DNA of 64,000 nucleotides from NCBI RefSeq assembly GCF_000172155.1, contig NZ_ABIZ01000001.1:3381105-3445104 (forward strand), in the 5' to 3' direction. A model generated the notes under the pieces. It was not told the origin of the DNA. It saw nothing but the letters and a program-made list of their open reading frames with translations, and did no database searches. This document shows, in pieces, positions 44,342 to 54,132 of this stretch. A program made the position numbers and the translations under genes. Position 1 is the stretch's first letter. Every line of letters starts with the position of its first letter. Origin of the DNA: Verrucomicrobium spinosum DSM 4136 = JCM 18804 (GTDB lineage: Bacteria > Verrucomicrobiota > Verrucomicrobiia > Verrucomicrobiales > Verrucomicrobiaceae).

Positions 44342-47300
44342 ATGAATGCACGTCTCATGGACGATTTTTCAGATCCGGCGAGTTGGCTGGCCGTCACCTC
44401 TGGGAACGCCCGGCTCACCGTGACGAGCGAGGAAGGGCTGCGGGGCCGTGCCCTGCGGCTGGACTTTGACTTCATGGGTGGCGGTGGGTTCGTGGTGGTG
44501 CGGAAGGTCTTCGCCATGCGGCTGCCAGAGGCGTATCGCTTTTCGTTTGCGGTGCGCGGGGAGGCTCCAAGAAACAACCTTGAGTTCAAACTGGCGGACT
44601 CGTCCGGCCGGAATGTCTGGCGCTGGATGGAGCAGGCGTTTCAGTTCAGCGGGGAGCCCCGTTCCCTCAACATCAAGAGCAGTCAGATGGAGTTTGCCTG
44701 GGGACCTGCAGGTGGGGGCATCCTGCGGAAGTTGGGGGCTGTGGAGTTTGTCATCAGTGCCGGGCCGGGCGGTAAGGGCACGGTGTGGCTGGAGGACTTC
44801 CGTTATGAGAACCGAACCCTGCGCCGGACTCCGCTGGTGACGGCCTCCACCAGTGCCCGAGGAACGAGTTCCGCTCATCTGCTGGTGAGGAAGACGGGGC
44901 CGGGCTGGCGCAATGCCCGCCGGGATGCCAGCCCTTGGGTGCGGCTGGACTTTCGAGGCATGCGGGAATACGGCGGTCTGATCATCGAATGGGCGTCAAA
45001 GCCAGCCGCCCGGTCCTTTATCGTGAGCGCTTCAGACGACGGGGAGACCTGGCGGCGCCTTCACCAGTCAACCTGCGACCAAGGATCGAGGAGCTACCTC
45101 TACCTGCCGGGTGGGGCGTCCCGCTACCTGCTGCTCTCCTTTGACGGTCCGGCGGCCATCCAGCATCTGGAGGTGAAGTCCTTTGAGTTCTCCCGGTCGG
45201 TGGTGGACTTCTTCCATGCCATCGCCTTGCGGAGTGGGCGGGGGCACTACCCGCGCTGGCTACTGCGGGAGCAGAGCTACTGGACCTGCGCCGGGGCACC
45301 GCAGGGAAGGACCTGCGCCCTGCTGAATGAGGACGGGCTGGTGGAGCCCGACATGGGTACTTTTACCCTGGAACCGTGGATCGAGATGAAGGGACGGGTC
45401 AGTTCCTGGGCAGACGCCCGGCGCAGCGTGCACCAGGGTGAAGACGGGCTGGCCATTCCCTCCGCGCTGTGGAAGCTGCCCGGACTGACGCTGGAGACGA
45501 CGGTCTTTGGCACCGGGAGCAATGGGAATGCGGTGATGTTTGTGCGCTACCGCCTGCGTAACACCGGAATCCAGCCGGTGAAGCTCCGCTTCTATGTAGC
45601 GCTGCGTCCATTTGAGGTGAACCCGCCCTGGCAGAGCGCGCAGGGATGCCTGGGCCTGGGGGGCGTGAGTGAGATCTATGAAATAGCGTGGAAGGAAGGC
45701 TCTGCCCAGATCAATGGGGACAAATGGGTGGTGCCGCTGCAGAAGGCCCACGCCTTTGGCACCCTTGCCTTTCATCAAGGGAGCATCACGGATTTCATCG
45801 CGGAGGGGAGGCTGCCCACGCAGACTGCGGTGCGAGACGACTTTGGCTTTGCCTCGGCCGCGATGCGGTTTGACGTGACGCTCCAGCCCGGGAAGGATCA
45901 TGACCTGTATCTGGCGGTACCCTTTGGCTTCAGTCGCATGATTGATACGGACGATCGCCATGTCATGGCAGCGCTGGATGGGGCGGCCCAGTTCGAGGAA
46001 GCGGTGCGTGTGATGCACCAGCGCACTGGCACGGTGACTTATAGGGTGCCGGAAGGGATGGCTCAGGAGGCTGCCCGCACCTTCCGCACGGCGGCAGGAC
46101 AGATCCTCATCAACCGAAACGGCCCGGCGTTCCAGCCAGGGCCTCGGCGGTACACCCGCTCCTGGGTGCGGGACGGCGTCATTATGGGTGCCGCGCTTCT
46201 ACGCATCGGTGACTACGAGGCGCTGCCGGAGTTCGTCCGCTGGTACGCACCCAACCAGCGGGAGGACGGCTTTGTGCCCTGCTGTGTGGACCGCTCGGGG
46301 CCGGACTGGCTGGTGGAGCACGACAGCCACGGTCAGCTCATCTACGGGGTGATGGAGTCCTTCCGTTTCACCGGGGACCGGGATTTCCTCCTTGAGATGT
46401 GGCCGTATGTGCGGAAGGCGGCGCGTTTCATCGAACTGCTCCGCTCCCAGCGAATGACGCCGGAGTACCAGACTCCGGAAAAGCTGGCCAGGTATGGGTT
46501 GCTCCCGGAGTCTGCCAGCCACGAGGGGTATTTGTCCCACCCCGTGCATGCTTATTGGGATGACTTCTGGGCCCTGCGCGGTCTGAAGGATGCTGCGACC
46601 ATGGCTGCGGAGCTGGGCCACCCTGATGAAGCGCGAGACTTTTCCGCGCTGGCTTACGCCTTCCGGGACACTCTGTGCGACTCGATCAACCGGGTGATTG
46701 CCGACAAGGGGCTGCACTATGTGCCGGGCTCGGTGGAGTGGGCGGACTACGATCCCACGGCCACGTCCAACGCTGTGACCCTGCTACAGAGCATGGCCCA
46801 CCTGCCGATGAAACAACTGGACGAGATGTTCTCGCACTTTGTGCGGGACTTCCGCCGCAGGCACGGCGGGGAGATGGCATGGAACAACTACACGGCGTAT
46901 GAGATCCGCATCGTGGGGGCGCTGGTGCATCTGGGCAAGCGGGCGGACGCGCTGGAGCTGCTGGAGTTCTTCCTGACAGACCGTCGGCCCCGGCACTGGA
47001 ACCAGTGGCCGGAGATCTCCTGGAAGGATCCTCGCAGCCCTGGTCATCTGGGGGACGTGCCGCACACGTGGATCGCGGCGGAGTACATGCTCGTCTTTGC
47101 GGCGCTCTTTGCCTATGAGCGGGAGGTGGATGACGCTCTCATCATCGGGGCGGGGGTGGATGAACGCTGGCTCATGCTGCGCGGCGGCATTTCAGTGTGT
47201 GGGCTGCCCACCTGGTATGGCCGGCTGGACCTGACTCTGGACCGTCGGCCGGACGGTTCCGTGCTGGTCGAGCTAGGTGGAGGACTGCGAGTGCCGCGAG

Positions 47301-47449
47301 GCGGTTTCGTCCTGCGGCCACCGGGCAGCCGCGCCATCTGCGCTGTCACCGTGAATGAAAAGGACCTGCGGGAATTCGACGCCCGCGAGGTGGTGGTGCG
47401 CGAACTGCCGGCGAGGGTGGTTGTTTCCTTTGCCAACCCGGAAAATTGA
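44342..47449 (+). CDS. multidomain glycosidase-like protein (jelly-roll, discoidin, six-hairpin)
   Basis: A 1035-residue protein without a signal peptide, so probably cytoplasmic. Residues about 5-160 look like a carbohydrate-binding jelly roll; about 165-290 like a discoidin/F5-8C domain (WVRLDFRGMREYGGLIIEW in two halves); about 300-560 a beta-sandwich; about 570-960 an (alpha/alpha)6 barrel as in GH15/GH63-type enzymes, with YTRSWVRDGVIMG, WLVEHDSHGQLIYG and DVPHTWIAAEYM. The acidic residues in WVRDG and VEHDSHG are likely active-site candidates. It starts 44 bases after the phosphofructokinase gene and ends 31 bases before the GH94 gene, suggesting shared glucan metabolism. No specific activity can be claimed. 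Confidence 0.75.
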   Translation: MNARLMDDFSDPASWLAVTSGNARLTVTSEEGLRGRALRLDFDFMGGGGFVVVRKVFAMRLPEAYRFSFAVRGEAPRNNLEFKLADSSGRNVWRWMEQAFQFSGEPRSLNIKSSQMEFAWGPAGGGILRKLGAVEFVISAGPGGKGTVWLEDFRYENRTLRRTPLVTASTSARGTSSAHLLVRKTGPGWRNARRDASPWVRLDFRGMREYGGLIIEWASKPAARSFIVSASDDGETWRRLHQSTCDQGSRSYLYLPGGASRYLLLSFDGPAAIQHLEVKSFEFSRSVVDFFHAIALRSGRGHYPRWLLREQSYWTCAGAPQGRTCALLNEDGLVEPDMGTFTLEPWIEMKGRVSSWADARRSVHQGEDGLAIPSALWKLPGLTLETTVFGTGSNGNAVMFVRYRLRNTGIQPVKLRFYVALRPFEVNPPWQSAQGCLGLGGVSEIYEIAWKEGSAQINGDKWVVPLQKAHAFGTLAFHQGSITDFIAEGRLPTQTAVRDDFGFASAAMRFDVTLQPGKDHDLYLAVPFGFSRMIDTDDRHVMAALDGAAQFEEAVRVMHQRTGTVTYRVPEGMAQEAARTFRTAAGQILINRNGPAFQPGPRRYTRSWVRDGVIMGAALLRIGDYEALPEFVRWYAPNQREDGFVPCCVDRSGPDWLVEHDSHGQLIYGVMESFRFTGDRDFLLEMWPYVRKAARFIELLRSQRMTPEYQTPEKLARYGLLPESASHEGYLSHPVHAYWDDFWALRGLKDAATMAAELGHPDEARDFSALAYAFRDTLCDSINRVIADKGLHYVPGSVEWADYDPTATSNAVTLLQSMAHLPMKQLDEMFSHFVRDFRRRHGGEMAWNNYTAYEIRIVGALVHLGKRADALELLEFFLTDRRPRHWNQWPEISWKDPRSPGHLGDVPHTWIAAEYMLVFAALFAYEREVDDALIIGAGVDERWLMLRGGISVCGLPTWYGRLDLTLDRRPDGSVLVELGGGLRVPRGGFVLRPPGSRAICAVTVNEKDLREFDAREVVVRELPARVVVSFANPEN

Positions 47450-47480
47450 TCCTCCCCCCCCCATAGCCCAAACCTTTCCT

Positions 47481-50400
47481 ATGAGTGCTCCGCTTCCCCT
47501 TGCCATTCCGGAGGCCCGCTTGCTGGCCAACGGCTGCTACTTCACCTTTGTTACGGCTGCCGGCACCGGGCAGTCCCGACGCCACGGCCATGTCGTGAAT
47601 CGATGGCCGGGAGATCCGGTGGAGGACGCTCATGGCCAGTTCATCTACCTCCGTGACATGGCGAACGGCGATCTGTGGTCCGCCAGCCTGCAGCCGGTAC
47701 AAAGCCCGGGCGGGCGCTACGGATTCTCCGCCACCGCTGGAGCGTGCCATCTGCTGCATGAGTACGGGAACATCCTCTCGCAGGTGGACATCGCCGTCTC
47801 CCCGGCCCATGACATGGAAATCCGCCGCCTAACACTGAAGAACCTCTCCGGACGCAAACGCACCATTGAGGTGACGAGCTATCTGGAGAGCGTGCTCACA
47901 TGGCAGGGGGCGGACATCGGGCACCCGGCTTTTTCCAAGTTGTTTTTGCAAACCCGCTATGTGCCGGAGCAGGCCGCACTGGTCACGGAGCGGCGGCCGC
48001 GGGGCAACGATGAGAAGTGGCCCTGCCTGTACCATGCCCTTGCCGGTGCCCGTCCGGTGGGGTGGGAGACCGATCGCCTGCGCTTTCTGGGGCGGGGACG
48101 CACCACGGCGCTTCCTGCGGCGCTGGAGGGGAACCTCTCTGGCACGGTGGGGAATGTGCTGGACCCTTGCTGCAGTCTCCGTGCCGTGGTGGACCTGGAC
48201 CCGGGGGAGACCCTGCAGTTGGCTTTTCTTACGGGCATCGCGGAGACCATCCGTGAGGTGCGTGCGGTAGTGGAAGGGCACTGTACCGCCGCGCAGTGGG
48301 AGGGCGTCTTTACGGCGGCAGAAGGCCAGGAGCGCAATCTTTGGGCGGCGCTCCAGCTCACTGCCGATCAGGCGGCGGACCTCCAATCACTGGCGGCGGC
48401 CATGCACTATGGCAGCCGCGAATTGAAGCCAGTGGCAGAGCCCTTGCCGCTGGAGACGGATGTGAACGCCGTGTTCGGGCAGCACCGCATTCCCCGGGAC
48501 CGCATGCAGATCGTGGTGTGCGGAGGCTGGGGCAGGCCGGTGACACAGGAGGCCCTTCGTGCCCGTCGCTACTGGAGCGCGAAGGGGTTCTTCACAAACT
48601 TCATCGTTCTGGCGGAGGATGCCAAACCTGCACCGCCCGCGTTGGATGACCGTGTGTTCACCTTGAACTCACGAGAGCTGGACAGTGCCCAACGCGCCGT
48701 GCTACTGGCGGCAGCATCCCTGGTGGTGGAGCACCGCCTGCCTGAGGTGGCGGTGCAGACCGCGCCGCCGCGCCCACCCGTGGTGCCAAAGCTGGAGCCG
48801 CAGGAAGCTCCGGCCGCCGTGCTGGGTGAGCCGCTCCAGTTCTTCAATGGGTATGGCGGCTTCAGCCAGGACGGCACGGAGTATGTCATCCGCCTGCCGC
48901 AGCGGGGTGGCAGATTGCAGCGCCCGCCGCTCCCCTGGATCAATGTGGTGGCGAATGAAAAGGCGGGGTTTCTAGTGAGCGAAGCCGGGGCGGGCTGCAC
49001 CTGGGCCAGGAACAGCCAGGCCAACCGCATCACGCCCTGGTCGAACGAACCAGTGAGCGATCCTCACGGCGAGGCCTACTACCTGCGGGACGAGGAAACG
49101 GGGTGTGTGTGGTCTCCTTTGCCCGGACCGGTGCCGGGTTCAGGAGACTGCGAAGTGCGGCACGGCTTCGGGCGCACCCGCTTTCTGACCCGGTGTGACG
49201 GCCTGTTGCAGGAGATGACGATGTTTGTGCCGGAGCAGGATCCGTTGAAGATCGTGCGCCTGCGTGTTTCCAATCTTGCGCAAACGAGCCGCCGGCTCTC
49301 GTTTACCGCGTATCAGAGGCTCATCTTGGGATCTCTGCCAGAGCAGCCCAGTCTCATCACCACGCGTCAGGAGGCAGATGGCAGCTTGCGGGCGGTGAAT
49401 CTGGCTGCGGGCGACTTCCGCGGTGGCACGGTGTTCAGTGTGCACCATCTGCATGGGGCGGAGGCGGTGGGTACCTCCCACACAGCAGACCGGCTCATGT
49501 TTTTGGGCCGGCATGGCAGCCCAGAGAACCCGGCGGCACTGGCTTTGGGCGAGGTGCTGGACGGGGCTGTAGGCACCGGTCTGGATCCCTGCTTTGCACA
49601 GCAGGTCGTGTTTGACCTTCCCCCGGGGGGCACGGTGGAGTGCGTGGTGCTGCTGGGTGAGGCGCTGAACGACGACGAGGCGGCAGGATTTATCTCCCGA
49701 TACCGTCGGTTGGAGGACGTGCTTGCCGCTGAGGAGGAGGCCTGCACCTTTTGGAGGTCGCTTCTGGGCGGGCTGCAGGTGGCCACGCCATCGCCCATTC
49801 TGAATGTGATGGTGAACGGCTGGCTGTCCTACCAGACGCTTTGCTGCCGCATGTGGGCCCGGTCAGGCTTCTACCAGTCCAGCGGTGCCTTTGGCTATCG
49901 CGACCAGTTGCAGGATTCGGGTTCACTCCTCGCGCTGGATCCCGCCTATGCCCGGGCCCAGATCCTTCTGCATGCCCGGCACCAGTTCGAGGAAGGTGAT
50001 GTGCTGCACTGGTGGCACCCGGAGCCGATCGGGCGGGGGCTTCGAACGAAGTTCTCCGATGACCTGCTCTGGCTGGCGTATCTGACAGCAGATTACGTGG
50101 GTGCAACAGGGGACTCTGCCATCCTGGACGTGACAGAGCCTTTCCTTTCCGCACCGCTACTGGGCGAACACGAGGATGAGGTGTACCTCACGCCGCAGCG
50201 CGCGCCAGCGGGGGCGGACCTCTATGAGCACTGCTGCCGCGCCATGGACCGCTCCCTTAAGGTGGGGGCCAATGGACTGCCGCTCATGGGGGTGGGAGAC
50301 TGGAACGATGGCATGAGCCGCGTGGGACGCGAAGGCCGGGGCGAGAGTGTGTGGATGGCGTTTTTCCTGTATCACATCCTCGGTCACTTCCTGCCTCTCT

Positions 50401-51281
50401 GCGAACGCCGTGATGACGCGGCCCGGGTGGAGCGCTACACCGCCCACCGGCAGGCGCTGTACGAGGCCGTCAATCAGGGCGGCTGGGACGGAGAATGGTA
50501 TCGGCGCGCCTACTACGACAACGGCCAACCCCTCGGCTCCTGTCTCAGTGATGAGTGCCAGATCGATGCCCTGGCGCAGTCGTGGGCCATCATTGCCCGG
50601 GCAGCACCAGCAGACCGGGCCGCGAGTGCGATGGAGGCGTTGTCACGCCGTTTGATCTCGGAAGACGTGGGCATCATCCGGCTGCTCACGCCGCCCTTTG
50701 TGAAAACGGCGAATGACCCCGGCTACATCAAGGGCTACGTCGCGGGCGTGCGGGAAAATGGCGGCCAGTACACTCACGCCGCGTGCTGGGTGGTGAAGGC
50801 GGTGGCCGAGTACGGCCAAAACAACCGCGCGGTCAAGCTGCTGGAAATGTTGACCCCGGTGTCTCATGCCCTCACGCGGGCTGCGGCAGACCTCTACAAG
50901 ACCGAACCGTATGTGATGGCGGCGGACATCTATGGTGCAGAGCCGCATATCGGCCGTGGAGGCTGGACCTGGTACACCGGCTCGTCGGGCTGGATGTTCC
51001 GCGTTGCTGTGGAGAGCATCCTCGGCTTGAGGGTGGAGAATGGAGACACCCTGCTGATCCGGCCATGCGTACCGGATGAGTGGAGCGGATACAAGATCGC
51101 ATGGCGGGACCTGCGCCATGACGCGGTTTATGAAATCACTGTGAACGGAGAACCCGCTGCGGGCCGGAGGGTGGTGCAGGTTGTAAAAGACGGTGCCAGG
51201 TGTGAGGTGGTGGAGGGCACCGCCCGAATTCCCATGGGCGGCCACGGCGGGAAGTATGAGGTGAGCGTGACGCTGGGGTGA
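47481..51281 (+). CDS. GH94 phosphorylase, 1,2-beta-oligoglucan phosphorylase-like
   Basis: A 1266-residue protein equivalent to the C-terminal phosphorylase part of cyclic beta-1,2-glucan synthase (NdvB/ChvB) but without the GT84 and membrane regions. Two GH94 N-terminal beta-sandwich modules are recognisable (about residues 10-270 and 450-740). The helical catalytic barrel (about 770-1190) has GYRDQLQDSG, QFEEGDVLHWWHPEP, DDLLWLAYLT, LYEHCCRAMD and GDWNDGMSRVG, in which Asp943 corresponds to the GH94 general acid. No signal peptide. ATG 47481 is chosen over in-frame upstream codons that overlap the preceding gene. Predicted to cleave beta-1,2-glucan or a similar beta-glucoside with phosphate, giving glucose 1-phosphate. 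Confidence 0.85.
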   Translation: MSAPLPLAIPEARLLANGCYFTFVTAAGTGQSRRHGHVVNRWPGDPVEDAHGQFIYLRDMANGDLWSASLQPVQSPGGRYGFSATAGACHLLHEYGNILSQVDIAVSPAHDMEIRRLTLKNLSGRKRTIEVTSYLESVLTWQGADIGHPAFSKLFLQTRYVPEQAALVTERRPRGNDEKWPCLYHALAGARPVGWETDRLRFLGRGRTTALPAALEGNLSGTVGNVLDPCCSLRAVVDLDPGETLQLAFLTGIAETIREVRAVVEGHCTAAQWEGVFTAAEGQERNLWAALQLTADQAADLQSLAAAMHYGSRELKPVAEPLPLETDVNAVFGQHRIPRDRMQIVVCGGWGRPVTQEALRARRYWSAKGFFTNFIVLAEDAKPAPPALDDRVFTLNSRELDSAQRAVLLAAASLVVEHRLPEVAVQTAPPRPPVVPKLEPQEAPAAVLGEPLQFFNGYGGFSQDGTEYVIRLPQRGGRLQRPPLPWINVVANEKAGFLVSEAGAGCTWARNSQANRITPWSNEPVSDPHGEAYYLRDEETGCVWSPLPGPVPGSGDCEVRHGFGRTRFLTRCDGLLQEMTMFVPEQDPLKIVRLRVSNLAQTSRRLSFTAYQRLILGSLPEQPSLITTRQEADGSLRAVNLAAGDFRGGTVFSVHHLHGAEAVGTSHTADRLMFLGRHGSPENPAALALGEVLDGAVGTGLDPCFAQQVVFDLPPGGTVECVVLLGEALNDDEAAGFISRYRRLEDVLAAEEEACTFWRSLLGGLQVATPSPILNVMVNGWLSYQTLCCRMWARSGFYQSSGAFGYRDQLQDSGSLLALDPAYARAQILLHARHQFEEGDVLHWWHPEPIGRGLRTKFSDDLLWLAYLTADYVGATGDSAILDVTEPFLSAPLLGEHEDEVYLTPQRAPAGADLYEHCCRAMDRSLKVGANGLPLMGVGDWNDGMSRVGREGRGESVWMAFFLYHILGHFLPLCERRDDAARVERYTAHRQALYEAVNQGGWDGEWYRRAYYDNGQPLGSCLSDECQIDALAQSWAIIARAAPADRAASAMEALSRRLISEDVGIIRLLTPPFVKTANDPGYIKGYVAGVRENGGQYTHAACWVVKAVAEYGQNNRAVKLLEMLTPVSHALTRAAADLYKTEPYVMAADIYGAEPHIGRGGWTWYTGSSGWMFRVAVESILGLRVENGDTLLIRPCVPDEWSGYKIAWRDLRHDAVYEITVNGEPAAGRRVVQVVKDGARCEVVEGTARIPMGGHGGKYEVSVTLG

Positions 51282-51294
51282 GCGTGACGCTGGG
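51261..51294. repeat. 17-bp tandem duplication across the GH94 stop codon
   Basis: GTGAGCGTGACGCTGGG occurs twice in direct succession (51261-51277, 51278-51294). The second copy begins inside the stop codon context (TGA at 51279-51281), so the gene ends at the repeat junction. Confidence 0.95.
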
Positions 51295-51501
51295 GTGAGG
51301 AGGATGTGCAGTTTCCCATCTCTGCCCTCCGGCACTCTGTGAGATCAAGCAGGGCGGGCTGCTTCGTAGCTCGATCCTTTTCCACGAACCGTCTTCACGG
51401 TGCTTCAGCACGGTATCGTGACGGGCAGGGTCTGGCCCGCGCCCTTCAAACGAGATGCACATGATGCCCTGGGCTCGCAGAGCGGCGAAGGCCGTGGCAG
51501 G

Positions 51502-53001
51502 TCATTGGACAGGGGCCATCAGCCACGAGGTGCGGGCGGCCAGACGGAACCACCAGGGCCTCTCCGTGAAGTCGGCGGCATGGGCCGGTACGCTCCGGGC
51601 AAAATCTTTTTGAAACATCTGCTCTGCCTGCTGGACCACGCCCTCTTCGGCGAAGAGGACTGTTATCTCAAAGTTGAGCCGGAAGCTCCGGTTGTCGAAG
51701 TTCGCGGTGCCCACACCGCAGTAGTCGTCCACCAGGATGGCCTTTTCATGCAGGAACCCGCCTGTGTAACGCCACACCTTCACCCCGGCCTTCTCCAGAG
51801 CGGGCAGGTAGGTGAAGCTGGAGAGGTGCACCAACTGGCTGTCGGCATGCTGGGGGACGAGGATCTGTACGTCCACACCGCGCAGGGCTGCAATCTGGAG
51901 GGCGGAGGTGAACTGCTCATCCGGGACGAAGTACGGGCTGGCGATCCACACCCGCTTCTGCGCCGCCTGGATGGCGCGCAGGAAGAATAGCGTGCAAGTC
52001 TCGAACTCATCTGCCGGCCCGGAGGGCAGGCAGAAGGCCAGCCCATCCTGGCCGCCTGGGGCGGGCTGTGGGACCCAGTTAAGCGTGGGCAACCCGCCAG
52101 CCGCCCAGTTCCAGTCCTCCGCCCACGCGATCTGCACGCACTGCACCACAGGGCCCTGCACCTTCACATGGGTGTCGCGCCATGCACCCATCTTGGGATC
52201 TTTGCCGAGGTACTCATCGCCCACATTGTGACCGCCTACAAAGGCCGTGACGCCATCCACGATGACGATCTTGCGATGGTTGCGGAAGTTGAGCTGGAAG
52301 CGGTTGCGATCACCCTGCCGGGTGTTGAAGGGGCGCACCTCCACCCCGGCTGCCAGGAGTTCGGCCGTGTAGCTGGTGGGCAGTTGGTGGCTGCCGATCT
52401 CGTCATAGACCAGGTAGCAGCGCACTCCGGCGCGGGCCCGGTTGATGAGCGCCTCCTTGAGCTGGCGCCCCAGCCCGTCATCCCGGATGATGTAAAATTG
52501 CACCAGCACGTACTCCCGGGCCTGGGCGATGCTCTCAAAGATGGAGCGAAATGTAGCCTCGCCATCTATGAGCAACTCCGTGTGATTGCCCCGGGTGGCG
52601 GGCAGCTTGGCCAGCCTTTCCAGCAGGGTGGCGGAAGGGGGCACCCGCTCAGCTTGTGGACGCATCGCCAGCAGGTCGGCTGCGAGCTTTTTTTCCTCGT
52701 CATTCAGGTCGGCCTCCATCTTGCGGCGCAACACCAGATACCCTTCGAAATTCGAGCGGCCAAAGACCCAGTACGCTGGCACTGCGATGTAGGGGAATGT
52801 GTTGAGGGAGATGGCCCAGCCGATCGCCCCCTGGGCCGTGCGAACACTGAGAATCGCATCGATGGACGTGAGCAGCCCAAGCAGGTGGCAGAAGGCCATG
52901 ATGAGCGCACGCCAGCGGAAGGGGTGGCTTTTCATCCAGCGTAGCACGCTGGCGGCACCCGGGATGGAGTTCACGATCTTCTCACTTGGGACCAGACTCA
53001 T
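51502..53001 (-). CDS. cls: cardiolipin synthase, phospholipase D superfamily
   Basis: A 499-residue inner-membrane enzyme condensing phosphatidylglycerol into cardiolipin. Two N-terminal hydrophobic segments (about residues 32-50 and 60-82) precede two PLD domains. Both HKD motifs are intact: HRKIVIVDGVTAFVGG near residue 241 and HEKAILVDDYCGVGTAN near 417. Length fits bacterial Cls. It is convergent with the GH94 gene and divergent from the polysaccharide operon beginning at 53359. ATG 53001 is the natural start. Confidence 0.92.
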   Translation of the reverse strand: MSLVPSEKIVNSIPGAASVLRWMKSHPFRWRALIMAFCHLLGLLTSIDAILSVRTAQGAIGWAISLNTFPYIAVPAYWVFGRSNFEGYLVLRRKMEADLNDEEKKLAADLLAMRPQAERVPPSATLLERLAKLPATRGNHTELLIDGEATFRSIFESIAQAREYVLVQFYIIRDDGLGRQLKEALINRARAGVRCYLVYDEIGSHQLPTSYTAELLAAGVEVRPFNTRQGDRNRFQLNFRNHRKIVIVDGVTAFVGGHNVGDEYLGKDPKMGAWRDTHVKVQGPVVQCVQIAWAEDWNWAAGGLPTLNWVPQPAPGGQDGLAFCLPSGPADEFETCTLFFLRAIQAAQKRVWIASPYFVPDEQFTSALQIAALRGVDVQILVPQHADSQLVHLSSFTYLPALEKAGVKVWRYTGGFLHEKAILVDDYCGVGTANFDNRSFRLNFEITVLFAEEGVVQQAEQMFQKDFARSVPAHAADFTERPWWFRLAARTSWLMAPVQ

Positions 53002-53358
53002 CCTTGCGATATAGCATAGCAGGGCTCGTTATGTCGACTCTCCAGTTTCATAAAGCCCAGGCTCAAAAGATGAATTGAAGCCCTGTCGGCGGCCTTTTTC
53101 CCGTAAAAAAGCGTTGTTGCGACACCTCGCAAAAGCCAGACAAAAGGACCACCATTAGTGAAAGTGAAAGACGACCATCCGCACACTCCCTGAATAAAGG
53201 GTGAGAGTGAAGGGGATTTTTTCCAACGAGTTGTGACCTGATGGTGGTTTCCGGGGGAATCCTTAGGCTGTCGGGTTTGCGTTCTGATGGGAGTTTTCTT
53301 ATCGGCAGTACTCACAAATCAGCAGACCGAATTCCATTCGTCTGTTACCTCATTCCCA
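53002..53358. other. divergent promoter region between cls and the polysaccharide operon
   Basis: 357 bp without a gene, noticeably AT-richer than the flanking genes. It must contain the promoters of cls and of the rfbF-led operon. I could not place boxes with confidence, and saw no obvious Shine-Dalgarno before rfbF. Confidence 0.5.
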
Positions 53359-54132
53359 ATGAAAGTTGTCATCCTCTGTGGAGGTCTCGGAACGCGCTTG
53401 CGTGAAGAGACCGAGTACCGCCCCAAGCCCATGGTGCCGATCGGCAACCGACCGATTTTGTGGCACATCATGAAGCACTATGCTGTGCATGGGCACAAGG
53501 ATTTCATCCTTTGCCTTGGGTACAAAGGGGAGGTGATCAAGGACTTCTTCCGGAACTACCACTGGCACACAAGTGACGTGACGATCGGCCTGGGGCAGGC
53601 CTCACCTGTGCAATGGCACAACTCGCATGATGAGAATGACTGGAAGGTCACCATGATCGATACGGGTGAGAAAACTCTCACGGGAGGTCGGCTCAAGAGA
53701 GTGCTCCCTTTCATCGATGAAGAGGAGTTCCTGCTCACTTACGGGGACGGAGTCGCAGATGTGAACATCGCTGAGGTGATCGCATTCCACCGATCCAAGG
53801 AGGCGACGGTGACGCTCACAGGGGTGCGCCCAGGTGGACGCTTTGGCGAGATCGGGTTGGAAAACGGCATGGTCACGAGCTTCCTGGAGAAGCCGGACGA
53901 TAGCCCTTCCTATGTCAACGGCGGGTTCTTCGTCATGAAAAAGTCAGTAGGGGAGCTTCTCAGCGGGGACGAGTGCATCCTTGAGCGCTCGCCCCTGGAG
54001 ACCCTCTCGAAGGCGGGGCAACTCGCTGCCTATCAACATGATGGCTTCTGGCAGTGCATGGACAACATCCGTGAGATGACCCTTCTTAATGAACTCTGGA
54101 ACGGCGGCAAAGCACCCTGGAAGACATGGTAA
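53359..54132 (+). CDS. rfbF: glucose-1-phosphate cytidylyltransferase
   Basis: A 257-residue enzyme making CDP-glucose from CTP and glucose 1-phosphate. N-terminal nucleotidyltransferase motif ILCGGLGTRLREET, then RPKPMVPIGNRPILWHIMK, YGDGVADVN (metal-binding Asp), GRFGEIG and VNGGFFVM are all typical of RfbF. The ATG at 53359 gives the canonical MKVVILCGG start; earlier in-frame codons are not needed. The start of rfbG overlaps its end by 7 bases. It opens an operon for CDP-linked deoxysugar synthesis feeding surface polysaccharide. Confidence 0.95.
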   Translation: MKVVILCGGLGTRLREETEYRPKPMVPIGNRPILWHIMKHYAVHGHKDFILCLGYKGEVIKDFFRNYHWHTSDVTIGLGQASPVQWHNSHDENDWKVTMIDTGEKTLTGGRLKRVLPFIDEEEFLLTYGDGVADVNIAEVIAFHRSKEATVTLTGVRPGGRFGEIGLENGMVTSFLEKPDDSPSYVNGGFFVMKKSVGELLSGDECILERSPLETLSKAGQLAAYQHDGFWQCMDNIREMTLLNELWNGGKAPWKTW

